From: Pseudobdellovibrionaceae bacterium
Lineage (GTDB): Bacteria; Bdellovibrionota; Bdellovibrionia; Bdellovibrionales; UBA1609
Length of the DNA stretch: 64,000 nucleotides
Assembly (NCBI GenBank): GCA_020635055.1
Contig: JACKAN010000004.1
Location: 124,001 to 188,000, forward strand
Direction: 5' to 3'
Part shown: positions 36,705 through 45,908 of the stretch, piece after piece
Numbering within the stretch: the first letter of the stretch is position 1
Layout: each line of letters starts with the position of its first letter
The notes under the pieces: model-generated
Told to the model about the DNA's origin: nothing
Databases searched by the model: none
What the model saw: only the letters and a program-made list of their open reading frames with translations
Translations under genes and position numbers: made by a program

Positions 36705-38493
36705 TGTGAGTTATCCAATTCTTCGCTTAGTTTTGAGTACTGTGATTTGCCTTGGCTTTGCAATGAGCATAGATCCTAAAGCCAAAGCTGAACTGGTGTT
36801 GGATAAACCTGATAAACTAATGGTCAAGGCTTCCAAGAACAGACAGGAGCTTCGAGACGTACTTTTATCCCTCCAGCAACAATTGCCAGAAATGCGCAGT
36901 GTGGATGTTTTTGAAAGCTATTTTTTTCTATTGAAAGACTTAAATGAATTGGCCATTAGATTTAATTTGAATGAGGTTTATCCCGAAGCGATTCGGTCGC
37001 TAGGATTTAAGATGTCGGCTTTTGGAGTGAAGTGGATGGACTTGAGTCAAATGGATCAGCTTTCGTTTGCATACTATCTGAAATGGATGAATGCAGATGG
37101 ACTATTCAACTTGTTGGCAACAAGTAATTATATTTTACAAACTATAGATTTAAACGAAAAGATCAGATTAAAAGTGTTAGCAGAGAATGTGGATTTCCTT
37201 ATTAATCTAAATTTAGAAGTGATAAAACAAAGAGTCGATTTAGCTCTTGGATATAGGAATTTACTAACAGATTTAGCTATTCGCAATTTACAGCAAAATC
37301 ATATATCTGATTCTGAAAAAAATTTTTGGTTTCAAAGGATTTATAGCTCTGCAGGAATGGGATATTACTTAGATTCTATACAGCTAAAAGTTAATAATTT
37401 GAATGAATCATCAAAAGAACAGTTTCCACAAGTTTATGAGGATTTGTTGAGCGCCTATGTTAAACTCAAATCTATTGTCGATGCCCCCACTTACTCACTC
37501 AATGAGCGGATATCTGAGTTAATTGTTGAATGGACACGGAAATGTTTAGAATTCAATATTGAAATAGATTTGAATCAGCTAGAGAATGTTTTGTTTTATT
37601 TTAGTCCACGTTCTATGCAATGGTTGTCTTCCATGATAATTTCCATTTCCGAGAATTTTTTAGTTAGTAATTCTACGACCATTAAAAATATATTTATTGC
37701 TTTGTGGCCTCGTCTTATTGAAATGGGATTGGTGACGGAAGCAAAGAATTTTGAAATTTTTTTAGGTCGTAGTATGGCAGCATTTAAAGTGCGTGAATTT
37801 AGCTTAGAAGGAACTTATTTTTTAACAGATGTTGAAGGGAAGGAGTGGACATTAACTCTTGTTAGTTCTGGACCGATCGATTTAACTGTTGCTGTTGCTG
37901 ATAGTTTATGGATGTCTTTTAAAAGCTTTTATTATGTAAGGTACAATCCAAAAACTGAGATTTATATAGCGTCTTATTCCCAGTATGAAAATGAAATTGG
38001 ACTGCCTAAATCAACTATTAGATTTAAAATACACAAGAAATCTATTGAAGTGATTGATAAATATGCAAGAGCTGGTAGTCAGAAGATGAAGGGAAGGCTT
38101 GGGGAGCCATTGGCCCCTTTTAACTTATTCCAAAAAAGAACGCCTTTTTTTAGTCGGAGTTTAAAGGGAAATATTAAATTTAAATTGGGTCAAGAGGGTA
38201 GGGACGTGACCATGATTCTACAGGGCAATGGACAAAATATCACAGCCAGAATTCAAGATAAAGTTGGACCTATTTTTGATTTTGAATCAGGTTTTATTAC
38301 CAACAATGGTGTTTTGATTTTAAACACCGGACCTCTACAGAATACAACTTGGGCACAGCTTCGCGGGACTTTAAAAGACAAATCATTGAGAGCAGAGATC
38401 ATTGTCGGAGGGAGAGGGAAGGTCACTGAACAATTTTTACTTCAAGATTTTGCGATGAGAGACTTTGGAAAAAATATGAAATCAACAAAATGA
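36691..38493 (+). CDS. Large secreted protein of unknown function in the polysaccharide cluster
   Basis: 600 residues. A signal peptide (LRLVLSTVICLGFAMS) leads into a mostly helical region (~40-380) that might form solenoid repeats, followed by a beta-rich C-terminal half (~385-590). No family was recognised. AAGGAGCCTCTAG precedes the ATG, and the gene starts inside the deacetylase gene, so it belongs to the same operon. By position it could be the periplasmic scaffold of the export apparatus, comparable to TPR proteins in Pel, Pga or Nfr systems; that is a guess. Confidence 0.6.
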   Translation: MSVNNVSYPILRLVLSTVICLGFAMSIDPKAKAELVLDKPDKLMVKASKNRQELRDVLLSLQQQLPEMRSVDVFESYFFLLKDLNELAIRFNLNEVYPEAIRSLGFKMSAFGVKWMDLSQMDQLSFAYYLKWMNADGLFNLLATSNYILQTIDLNEKIRLKVLAENVDFLINLNLEVIKQRVDLALGYRNLLTDLAIRNLQQNHISDSEKNFWFQRIYSSAGMGYYLDSIQLKVNNLNESSKEQFPQVYEDLLSAYVKLKSIVDAPTYSLNERISELIVEWTRKCLEFNIEIDLNQLENVLFYFSPRSMQWLSSMIISISENFLVSNSTTIKNIFIALWPRLIEMGLVTEAKNFEIFLGRSMAAFKVREFSLEGTYFLTDVEGKEWTLTLVSSGPIDLTVAVADSLWMSFKSFYYVRYNPKTEIYIASYSQYENEIGLPKSTIRFKIHKKSIEVIDKYARAGSQKMKGRLGEPLAPFNLFQKRTPFFSRSLKGNIKFKLGQEGRDVTMILQGNGQNITARIQDKVGPIFDFESGFITNNGVLILNTGPLQNTTWAQLRGTLKDKSLRAEIIVGGRGKVTEQFLLQDFAMRDFGKNMKSTK

Positions 38494-38604
38494 TTAATTT
38501 AGTGTGTGTTAATTATTTTACTTTTGTAGATTTAACTACTATTCATTTTAGAGATTACACAATAAATATTTTGGTTTTGTGTGGAATTATAGAGGAGATT
38601 TTAA

Positions 38605-39921
38605 ATGAGGAATAAAACAACATCAAAGAAACAAGCAAGAAACTGGATTTGCTCTGGCTATATGTGGTTGTTAGTTTATACTTTTATTTGTTTGGTGACT
38701 TGTCCAACCCACCAAGCTCAAGCTCAAGAATATGTTCGTGGATTTAATCTTATAGAATCCGATAGTTTTTTATTTGATGCACAAGATAAATCGAAGTCGG
38801 ATGCGCAAATCGCAGTGGATGAAGCTAAAGCGTTAGGGGCCAACCATATTATTCTTAATGTGAGAGCCACAATGACAGGTCCTTACTCTAATGAATTGGT
38901 TCCTGTTACAGCTCCTGCTGAACGTGGGCCAGAAAAAAAACGTATGGCCAAATTAATTCGCTATATTCGTTCGCAAAACATGACAATAGGTTTGAGACCT
39001 ATTTTCTTTGTTGTTGGACCCAATGGAGAGTTTCCTTATAATGAGGAACGTCAGGATGGAAGTTTAAAAAACTGGTGGCATGGTAATATTCAACCACAGG
39101 ATCCCAATCGTTGGTTTGAATCTTTTAAGGTATATTTAGATGTATATCTTCCCTTAGCTGCTCTACTAAAGGTAGAGGAATTCACAATAGCCGCTGAATT
39201 GTATTCGATGACTGTGGGTCTCGAAGATCAGTGGAAAAAACATCCTTATGGTTTTCCAGGAAGGTGGTTGCAACTTCTTCGCTATGTAAAAAGCAAATTG
39301 CCTAGTTCACGTTTAATGTACGATATTAATTTTACTGATGATAAAGTTTCCTCCAATGGTTTTGGTGTGACAGGAGGGGAGTTGGAACGTTGGCGATATC
39401 GTATTGTGGATTTAGCTGATCGTAGTGACCCAAAAGAAAAAGAGATCTGGAATGATTTGGTGACTTTTTGGTCTGAACTAGATGCCATTGGAATTGATGT
39501 ATATCGTTCTTTAGCTAGTCCAAAGCAAAATTTGCCAAAAGAATCATTGGAACTTGTGAGAACTTTAAAGCTAAGAACGGATTCTTTTGCCACACAAATG
39601 GATAATATATTTAGCGAAATATCAATTGTGCTTGGAGTGGATAAAGAGGTTATTTTTAAAGAGATTGGTTTTCGATCTGTTGAGAAAGGTTTTATTGATC
39701 CATTCGCATATGCGGGAAGTGGTGATGTGAAGATTCAGCATCAAGCGGCGGCTTTTCAAGCCTATTTTGAGTCATTTTGGGAACCTCAATGGCCATGGTT
39801 TAAGGGCTTTAATTTTTGGGAAATCTCCTTAAATCCAACACGCAAAGGGGAACTGGACAAGGGTTTTTCACCTGTAGGAAAAAAAGAGACAGAAGACGTA
39901 ATATTAAAATATTTTAAATAA
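38605..39921 (+). CDS. Secreted GH113-like glycoside hydrolase
   Basis: 438 residues. A signal peptide ends near QAQAQ. The rest is a TIM barrel: RGFNLIESDSF, ILNVRATMTGPY, IGLRPIFFV, then FTIAAELYSMT (E198, candidate acid/base) and VIFKEIGFRSVE (E353, candidate nucleophile), and WFKGFNFWEISLNP near the end. These landmarks fit clan GH-A and most resemble GH113 beta-mannanase-like proteins. It might trim or release the polymer made by this cluster. ATAGAGGAGATTTTAA precedes the ATG. The first mobile-element end starts 12 bases after the stop. Confidence 0.75.
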   Translation: MRNKTTSKKQARNWICSGYMWLLVYTFICLVTCPTHQAQAQEYVRGFNLIESDSFLFDAQDKSKSDAQIAVDEAKALGANHIILNVRATMTGPYSNELVPVTAPAERGPEKKRMAKLIRYIRSQNMTIGLRPIFFVVGPNGEFPYNEERQDGSLKNWWHGNIQPQDPNRWFESFKVYLDVYLPLAALLKVEEFTIAAELYSMTVGLEDQWKKHPYGFPGRWLQLLRYVKSKLPSSRLMYDINFTDDKVSSNGFGVTGGELERWRYRIVDLADRSDPKEKEIWNDLVTFWSELDAIGIDVYRSLASPKQNLPKESLELVRTLKLRTDSFATQMDNIFSEISIVLGVDKEVIFKEIGFRSVEKGFIDPFAYAGSGDVKIQHQAAAFQAYFESFWEPQWPWFKGFNFWEISLNPTRKGELDKGFSPVGKKETEDVILKYFK

Positions 39922-40020
39922 CAACTCTGCTTGTGCCAGGTTCCGAATCTGGGTCACAGCAAGTCAGATTCTAAGCGATGAGACCGTTTAGTACGTTTTA
40001 ATCACCAATATCAATTTATG

Positions 40021-40218
40021 CATACCTGTAAAAAAAACGTAAAAAAACTCTGTTATTCAAACCGCTACTTCTTCTCATATAGCTCCCAAGGGTCAGGCCG
40101 AATGGGCAGTATCAAAAAGAATGTCAGAAGCCATTCGGTGCGAGCGGGCCCAAGTGGAAGGAGTCATCGGAAACATCAAATCAAAAAAGTATGGCTTCAA
40201 CAAACCCAATGTGAAATC
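40021..40218 (+). pseudogene. DDE transposase relic, left part
   Basis: The frame encodes IAPKGQAEWAVSKRMSEAI followed by CERAQVEGVIGNIKSKKY and GFNKPNVKS, the C-terminal core of a DDE transposase including the Glu-containing helix (RAQVEGVIG). It is cut at 40218 by the insertion of IS66-A. The missing half continues at 46620 after one copy of the 8-bp duplication. The upstream two-thirds of this transposase is absent. Confidence 0.7.
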
Positions 40219-40244
40219 GTAAGCGCTTTATCGCGACCACCTAT

Positions 40245-40721
40245 TTAATGGATGATTGCCCCTTCTTTTTTTTGGCAGGATTGGGGATTTGGTGGTGAGA
40301 GCAATAACTCGGCTAACTTTTCATAATCATCAATAGTATTGGCTGTCGGTAGCTGCTTTAATATCTCCGTTAGTACTGTAAAAGGATTTTTACCGTTAAG
40401 TTTTGCTGTCAAGACTATGCTATAAAGTATACTTGAAGATTTAGCTCCCTCAACTGTATCACAAAATAACCAGTTCTTTCTACCGATAGCAAATCGTTTT
40501 ATTATTCTCTCTATCCAGCCGTTGTCTATTTCATAACGACCGTCTTTTAAAAAACCTGAGAGTTCAGCGTACTCATTTATAAAATAACTAAGAGCATTGC
40601 CAATGGTACTGCTTGGTAAAACTTCTTTTAGCTTCCAACCACACCATTGTTTGATAGCTTCCATACTTGGAGCTATTTCTTCCCCAGTAAGTAATTTCGT
40701 GGTTCGCACAGACCAATCCAT
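40245..40721 (-). pseudogene. IS66-A transposase (TnpC), C-terminal fragment
   Basis: 158 codons matching the end of IS66 transposases: EIAPSMEAIKQW, the catalytic-Glu segment EIDNGWIERIIKRFAIGRKNWLF, then SILYSIVLTAKLNGKNPF and the LPTANTIDDYEKL tail. It was cut off from the rest of the gene by IS110. Joining 42341-side DEFPSAL to MDWSVRTT here restores the frame, so the break is purely due to that insertion. It is not expected to be functional. Confidence 0.9.
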
Positions 40722-40768
40722 TAGCGGCGCTAGCCGCTTTTAACATCCAAGTATTGCATTGGAAATCG

Positions 40769-42045
40769 CTACTGGATTTGGACTCCAGTATTGTCGATCT
40801 TCAGTTTTTTTACTGACACGATCTTTTCGTGACTCTCGTGACGAATGTTAACACCAAGCGCTTTGAGTTGATTGATTAAAGTTCTGATTTTGTCCTCATG
40901 GTCTTTGGCTCGCCCATAGCCAATTTCTTTATAATTATCCCCAGCTAAAATTTTATAAACAGCTCTGGCAATACGATTGGCGATGGCTACTTTTGCCTTT
41001 TGTTTACTCCCTAGTTTAAATACCAGCTTGTTATATTTCGACCTATAAAAGGTCCCTCGTTTTTGTTTAGCCCCGTGGGCTGCATGCTTTAGAAGCCTTT
41101 TGAGGTGAGGATTCCCTTTGCGGCATTTTGATCTTTTTTTTTACCGGCCGACTCATTGTTGCCAGAGGCAACTCCGGCCCAGGCCGCATACTTTCGCTCA
41201 TCAGCAAATTTGCTCATATCGTCTGTGCTCTCCGCGAGGATGCCAATGGCCAAAATCTGATCAATACCCGGAATTTCATCTAGCTTAGCAACCAGGTGAG
41301 CATAGGGCTGAGCTTTTTCAATTAACTCAGCCTCAACTTTCTGGATCTTTGATGTTAAATGGTCGTGCTGATCCATCAACTCTTTAATCAAAAAACAATG
41401 GTTTGTTGTTAAACAATTCGTTAGTGATTTTCTTGCCTCCTCTTTTTTCTTTATCCTCGTCGTAATTTGCGAAGTCAGGTAATCCGCATCGGTAAACCCA
41501 TCTGCAATCGCCCTTAAAATATTAAGACCCGATTTGCCGAAGACATCTGATACGATTGAGCCATATTTAACGTTACCATCCTCAAGAACTTTTTGAACTC
41601 GGTTCTTTATACGACCCATATCGGCGACCAAGTTCGTGCGATGGCGGCTCAATAACCGCATTTGTTGAAATTCCTCTTCAGGGATCATAGAAGGGCGAAT
41701 CAATCCAAACCGATGAAGCTCCGCCAACCAATGAGAATCGTTCATGTCAGTTTTTCGACCAGGAACGTTTTTCACGTGGGCAGCTTGAGCTACGGCAAGA
41801 CGAATGCCCATAGGAGTCCAAACATTATGCACAGGCTTCCAGTACACACCTGTTGACTCCATGGCAACATCTCGAACACCAAGCTCTAAAAGCTTTTGTC
41901 CACAAGCCATCAAATCTTCAGTGAATGTGTCGCATTCAAATTGAAGTGCCTCAGGCTCTTGATCAGCTTTCCCTCGTAGTACAGTAATAGCTAATATTTT
42001 TTTGTGAACGTCTACTCCCGCAACATGGGTTCGTAGGGCTTGCAT
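40769..42045 (-). CDS. IS110-family transposase (DEDD/Tnp20), read in two frames across an A9 run
   Basis: From the ATG at 42045 (AAGGAGGAGACA before it) the RuvC-like DEDD domain shows D12 (GVDVHKK), E in AMESTGVYW and DMNDSHW. The C-terminal Tnp20 domain has its catalytic Ser in GVASGNNESAG. The first frame runs into AGKKKDQN and stops at 41089; the true continuation, KGNPHLKRLLKHAAHG, lies in the -1 frame and ends at 40769. The switch falls at nine A's (41134-41142 on this strand are T). A -1 slip there gives AGKKKRSKCRKGNPHL, a canonical junction and a ~425-residue protein. Either programmed slippage or a one-base deletion. Confidence 0.85.
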
Positions 42046-42340
42046 TGTCTCCTCCTTTTTTGTCCTTGAAAACACCAGAGAGAGATGGGCGGCACCGTTC
42101 AAATCTTCCCCAACGAAGAAAAAGATCTCCATACGACAGTTCTTTAAGCGCCCATCCAGCCAACTTCACTCTCGAACTCGACTCCCTCGGTTTGATGCGA
42201 AACCTAAGAAGCCCGTCCAATCGAATACCGACCTTTTTACCTGGCAAAAACTGTGATAAAAGATTTTGCGGCTCGCGCAAAGAATAAGATTGCCGTATTG
42301 AAAAAACTACTTACAAACAGAAACAGGGCGCGCGAAGCGC
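42046..42340 (-). ncRNA. Candidate IS110 bridge RNA region
   Basis: The ~295 bases between the element end and the transposase start contain no supported gene but several GC-rich hairpin-prone stretches unusual for this AT-rich region (for example GGGCTTCTTAGG and CGGTGCCGCCC). In IS110 elements the non-coding leader upstream of the transposase encodes the bridge RNA whose two loops pair with target and donor DNA. The position and length fit; loops were not assigned. Confidence 0.45.
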
Positions 42341-43418
42341 GCTGGGGAATTCATCTCTCCACTTTTTTCTCTCTTGTGGTGTTAAATTTCTTTTTTTGTA
42401 GGCTTCCTCTTTATCATAGAGGAACTTAATCATAGCCAAACCTTCCGAGGCTATACCAGATTGCTTTTTAGCCTCGAGCCATGCTTTGTAAAACCGACGA
42501 CGAGAGTGCATCATACAACCTAATAAAATTAAGTTATGTCTTTCAAGTGCACCATAACCTTTGTGGGCATCTGCCTGTAATGCCCCTTTGTAGCCAGTCA
42601 CCAATCGTTTTGCTACAGCACCTCCACCTGAGACATCATAATCAAAAAGAACTATACCTAATTCAGGACTACCACGAACCCACATACTAGATTTTGTTCT
42701 TGCCTTTCTACCTTCTTCTTTTAAAACCTGTACTGTGGTCGCGTCTATTCCAACATAACCACTAGCAAAAACCTTTTCTTCTAATACATTCCATAGAGGA
42801 ATTAATTTTTGCGAGATCTGAACAAGCCAACGAGCCATAGTGGAACGCTTTAGATCAATGCCCTGTAAACGGTAAAGCTCTTCTAGTCTATAGAGGGGCA
42901 GGGCTTGAAAAAACTTAGAAAATATTAAAAAAGACAATAACTCTGGCGTGGCTATGGTGCCAGGTAATATGGAGTTACTTTTACCCTCAGCCATATGCCC
43001 CTCACAGCAGGGACATGCATACTTAAGACGCTTTTCTAAAACTACAGATGTTTGTGCGGGAATCGTCTTTAACTTTTCATTTACAACTTCACCAATTTGT
43101 TTAAGTGGAGTGCCATCATGAGGACATATTTTCTGATCTTCTGGTATATCAATAATGACTTCTTCTCTGGGTACATCCTCAGGTATTGGCTTTTTCTTGC
43201 CCCGGCCTTTCTTTTTACGTATATAGCTGATCTGCTCTGTTTCTACTGGAGCTTTGGGTGCCTCTACTTCAATTTCATTAAATACCATCTGCTCGGTAGA
43301 GATGTTTTCATATTTCTCAGACTTGGAGCCAAACTTATCTTTTTTTAATAAACGTATAATCGAATGAAGACGCTCTAACTCTTCTCTTAAATGTTTATTT
43401 TCTTTTTGAAGGTGTTCT
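42341..43418 (-). pseudogene. IS66-A transposase (TnpC), N-terminal and central fragment
   Basis: On excision of IS66-B the gene would begin at a GTG at 45896 (QSQEHLQKENKHLREEL). This fragment then gives the coiled-coil leader, the FGSKSEKYE motif, the zinc-finger part (ICPHDGTPLK ... CPCCEGHM) and the catalytic Asp residues in YVGIDATTVQ and LQADAHKGY. It stops in a few codons of IS110 sequence after KKWRDEFPSAL. Two separate insertions have inactivated it. Confidence 0.88.
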
Positions 43419-43505
43419 GTAAATCGTCGAGCCTCCCCACATTTCAAATGTGTCAAAACCTGTTAAATTAATAATCAAGAACAATCAACACATGGAGGTG
43501 TAAGG

Positions 43506-43889
43506 ATGGACAATACAATATTGAGAAAAAAATTAAATACATACAAATCCCCAAAAGGCTCACTTAAAGGTATGAGTCACGAGGTGATTCTTGAGGTGCT
43601 ACAGGCCTGGCAAAACTGGCCCGGTAGTACAGCAGATCTTTATAGGGACTTGGGGCTTAGTAAAGGTCAAATGTCCGCTTTGATACGTGCGGGAAAAAAG
43701 CTAGTAAAAAATGGTGCTGTTGTTGAGAGTGAATTTAAAGAGGTAAAAGTGGAATCAGCACCGATATATGATGACTATTGTAAATCTCCCATCACGATGA
43801 AGTGGGAAAAGAATAAAATCATTAAGTTTAGTCAAGTTCATCAGCTAGTTGAGTTTTTAAATATAATGGAGAGTAAAAAGGCGGCATGA
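43506..43889 (+). CDS. IS66-B accessory protein, orf1 position
   Basis: 127 residues. An N-terminal helix-turn-helix region is likely (GMSHEVILEVLQAWQNWPGS and YRDLGLSKGQMSALIR). It takes the place of the usual IS66 orf1 (TnpA) but differs from the orf1 of IS66-A in sequence and length. GGAGGTGTAAGG precedes the ATG. The stop overlaps the orf2 start (ATGATA). Its role in transposition is unknown, as for IS66 orf1 generally. Confidence 0.8.
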   Translation: MDNTILRKKLNTYKSPKGSLKGMSHEVILEVLQAWQNWPGSTADLYRDLGLSKGQMSALIRAGKKLVKNGAVVESEFKEVKVESAPIYDDYCKSPITMKWEKNKIIKFSQVHQLVEFLNIMESKKAA

Positions 43890-44302
43890 TAGCTTTTAAT
43901 AGAACGATGAAGATATATATAAGTAAGGAGCCCACAGATATGCGGGCTTCTTATGATAGTTTATTTAATAAGGCAAAGAACGTATTAAATAAGGATCCAT
44001 TTTCTGGACATTTATTTGTATTTATAAATAAGTTGAGATCTTCGATGAAGTGTCTTTATTATGATGGCACGGGTTTAGTGATTATCTCGAAGCGTTTAGA
44101 GAGGAGTACATTTTCAAAGCTCAATCCATTTTATAAAAATGAGGTAGTTTTAACACAAGCGGAGTTTAGTTTATTTTTTGAGGGAGCCAATTTAGAGAAA
44201 AGATTTATTGAGTCGCCACTTGAGATAAAAAGATCTGGTGGTAAAAAGTTTAACAAAAGTGTATGCCGCACTGGGAGTGAGTTGCAAAGTCCCTCGTTAT
44301 AA
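43886..44302 (+). CDS. tnpB: IS66-B Orf2 (TnpB) protein
   Basis: 138 residues. The family signature is clear: IYISKEPTDMRASYDSL, GHLFVFINKLRSSMKCLYYDGTGLVI and KRLERSTFSKL. IS66 orf2 is required for transposition of three-gene IS66 elements, though its biochemical role is not known. The tail (RSGGKKFNKSVCRTG) is longer than in the copy from IS66-A. It overlaps orf1 by four bases and precedes the transposase by 16 bases. Confidence 0.93.
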   Translation: MIAFNRTMKIYISKEPTDMRASYDSLFNKAKNVLNKDPFSGHLFVFINKLRSSMKCLYYDGTGLVIISKRLERSTFSKLNPFYKNEVVLTQAEFSLFFEGANLEKRFIESPLEIKRSGGKKFNKSVCRTGSELQSPSL

Positions 44303-44318
44303 AAAATAATTATTTTTA

Positions 44319-45854
44319 ATGACTCAAGAAGAACTTTTTAAGCCACTTCCCTCTGATAAAATTGCATTAATTCCACATGAAGAGTTAGTTGAGTTATTTA
44401 AGTGTCAGCAAAAAATCATTGATATAATCAACAAAGACAATGACCGCCTTAGAGCCTCAAATAATGAGTTGGAGCAGAAGTCATTTTATATAGAAGAGCA
44501 ATATATAACGATTAAAAACAAATATTTTGGTAAAAGCTCAGAGAAGTCACCTAGTGAAGAGGATCGTAAAAAACATCAAGATAAAAATAAAAAAAAGAAG
44601 AAGAAAGTTCAGCTTCCGTCGCTCAGGTACCCTGACGCCCCGTTAATAGAGCGCGAGGTGATATTAGATAATCTACCGGCCTGTAAATGCTGTGGCACGG
44701 AGATGAGTGACTCTGGTATGACGGAGAATAGTGAGTTTTTAACGGCTGTACCACAACAATTTTTTGTAATCCGTCAGAAGCGTCATAAGTACCGTTGTGG
44801 AAAGTGTCATGGGGATATGGTGACAGCTCCAAATCCTCCTCGTATTAAGCCCGGTTCTAGTTATAGTGATGAAATGATGATAGATGTGGCGATGAGTAAG
44901 TACTGTGACCTGATTCCAATCGAGCGTTACTCCTCAATAGCTGGGCGGTCTGGGTTAATGGATTTACCTCCACAGAGTTTAATAGAGTTGACTCATAATG
45001 TAGCGGACTTTGCTGAAGGGGCTTACAATAAGTTAGGTGAGGAGGTTAAATCAGAAAAGGTATTAAATGCCGATGAAACTCCTCACCGTATGTTAGAGGA
45101 TCATGGAGATAAGAGTTGGTATTTGTGGGGATTTTCCACAAAAAAGGCGAGTTATTTTGAGATCCACGACACTCGTAGTGGGGATGTAGCTTCGGAAATT
45201 TTAAAATCATCAGAATGTGAATATTTAGTAAGTGATGTGTTTAGTGGTTATAGTAAGGCTGTTAAAGTGGTCAACAAATTTAGAAAAGAAAAAGGATTGC
45301 CCTTAGTTAAAAACATTTATTGTAATAGCCATGCTAGGCGTAAGTTTAAGGAGGCTGAAGAAAGGTACTCAGATGAGTCCATTTATTTTTTAGAGATGTA
45401 TAAAAAGATTTATCGTCTAGAGAAAATAGCGAAGGCCCGGCCTCCAGATAGAGTATTGCGAGTTCGTCGTTTAATGACAAGGATTTTTGAGGAGATGAAG
45501 TCCGTTGCGATGGAAAATGTGGCTGGTTACTCGAGCAAGAGTAAAATAGCTATTGCCATGAATTATTTTTTAAAAAATTATAATGAGTTTACGTTATTTA
45601 TAAAGAATAAAGACTTACCAATAGACAACAACTCTCAAGAAAGGCAGATGCGAAGTCCTGTTGTGGGAAGAAAAACTTGGTATGGGACTCATTCAAAAAG
45701 AGGAGCTAGAACGACTGCGATATTATTTTCATTAGTTGAGTCTTGCAAACTGAATCATGTGAATCCGAGAGAATATTTTAGAAAACTAGTCCAAGATCTT
45801 CATGATGGCAAAGCCCCCTATACCCCCAAAGATTACGCTCACTTACTAAAATAG
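44319..45854 (+). CDS. tnpC: IS66-B transposase (TnpC), intact
   Basis: 511 residues. Order: coiled-coil leader, FGKSSEKSPSE, a basic patch (KNKKKKKKVQL), zinc finger (CKCCGTEM ... CGKCHGDM), then the DDE core with LNADETPHR, YLVSDVFSGYSKA and DNNSQERQMRSPVVGRKTW. All catalytic residues are present and the frame is open, so the element could still be active. The C-terminal tail follows the IS66 pattern SLVESCKLNHVNPREYF. Confidence 0.95.
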   Translation: MTQEELFKPLPSDKIALIPHEELVELFKCQQKIIDIINKDNDRLRASNNELEQKSFYIEEQYITIKNKYFGKSSEKSPSEEDRKKHQDKNKKKKKKVQLPSLRYPDAPLIEREVILDNLPACKCCGTEMSDSGMTENSEFLTAVPQQFFVIRQKRHKYRCGKCHGDMVTAPNPPRIKPGSSYSDEMMIDVAMSKYCDLIPIERYSSIAGRSGLMDLPPQSLIELTHNVADFAEGAYNKLGEEVKSEKVLNADETPHRMLEDHGDKSWYLWGFSTKKASYFEIHDTRSGDVASEILKSSECEYLVSDVFSGYSKAVKVVNKFRKEKGLPLVKNIYCNSHARRKFKEAEERYSDESIYFLEMYKKIYRLEKIAKARPPDRVLRVRRLMTRIFEEMKSVAMENVAGYSSKSKIAIAMNYFLKNYNEFTLFIKNKDLPIDNNSQERQMRSPVVGRKTWYGTHSKRGARTTAILFSLVESCKLNHVNPREYFRKLVQDLHDGKAPYTPKDYAHLLK

Positions 45855-45908
45855 TGTGGGTCAGGTCGACGATTTACGGTGTTCTTGGCTTTGCACATAA
45901 AAAAACTA

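Larger units (their letters stand above)
40726..42340. mobile_element. IS110-family element inserted in the IS66-A transposase
   Basis: About 1.6 kb between the two halves of IS66-A tnpC; ends are placed by restoring the host frame (GCGC/GCTA joint), with a few bases of uncertainty. No flanking duplication or terminal inverted repeat is evident, as usual for IS110. A hairpin AGCGGC-GCTA-GCCGCT lies at the left edge (40723-40738) and a GCGCG-CTT-CGCGC type hairpin at the right edge (42326-42343). It contains one transposase gene (minus strand) and a ~295-base non-coding leader. Confidence 0.8.
43419..45877. mobile_element. IS66-family element B (inner, apparently intact), 2459 bp
   Basis: The left end is GTAAATCGTCGAGCCTCCCC (43419) and the complement of the right end is GTAAATCGTCGACCTGACCC (ending 45877). 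The flanks are identical: GGTGTTCT at 43411-43418 and 45878-45885. It carries three genes on the plus strand with overlaps typical for IS66 (orf1, orf2, transposase), all open. It sits near the start of the IS66-A transposase, in the opposite orientation. Confidence 0.95.

Noticed and set aside
40018..40248. A 76-codon plus-strand frame (MHTCKKNVKK)
   Set aside because: The neighbouring frame encodes a recognisable DDE transposase end, and this one crosses the IS66-A border.
41963..42280. A 105-codon frame on the minus strand in the IS110 leader
   Set aside because: It overlaps the transposase start, has an Arg/Ser-rich composition expected from non-coding GC-rich DNA, and occupies the region where IS110 encodes its RNA.
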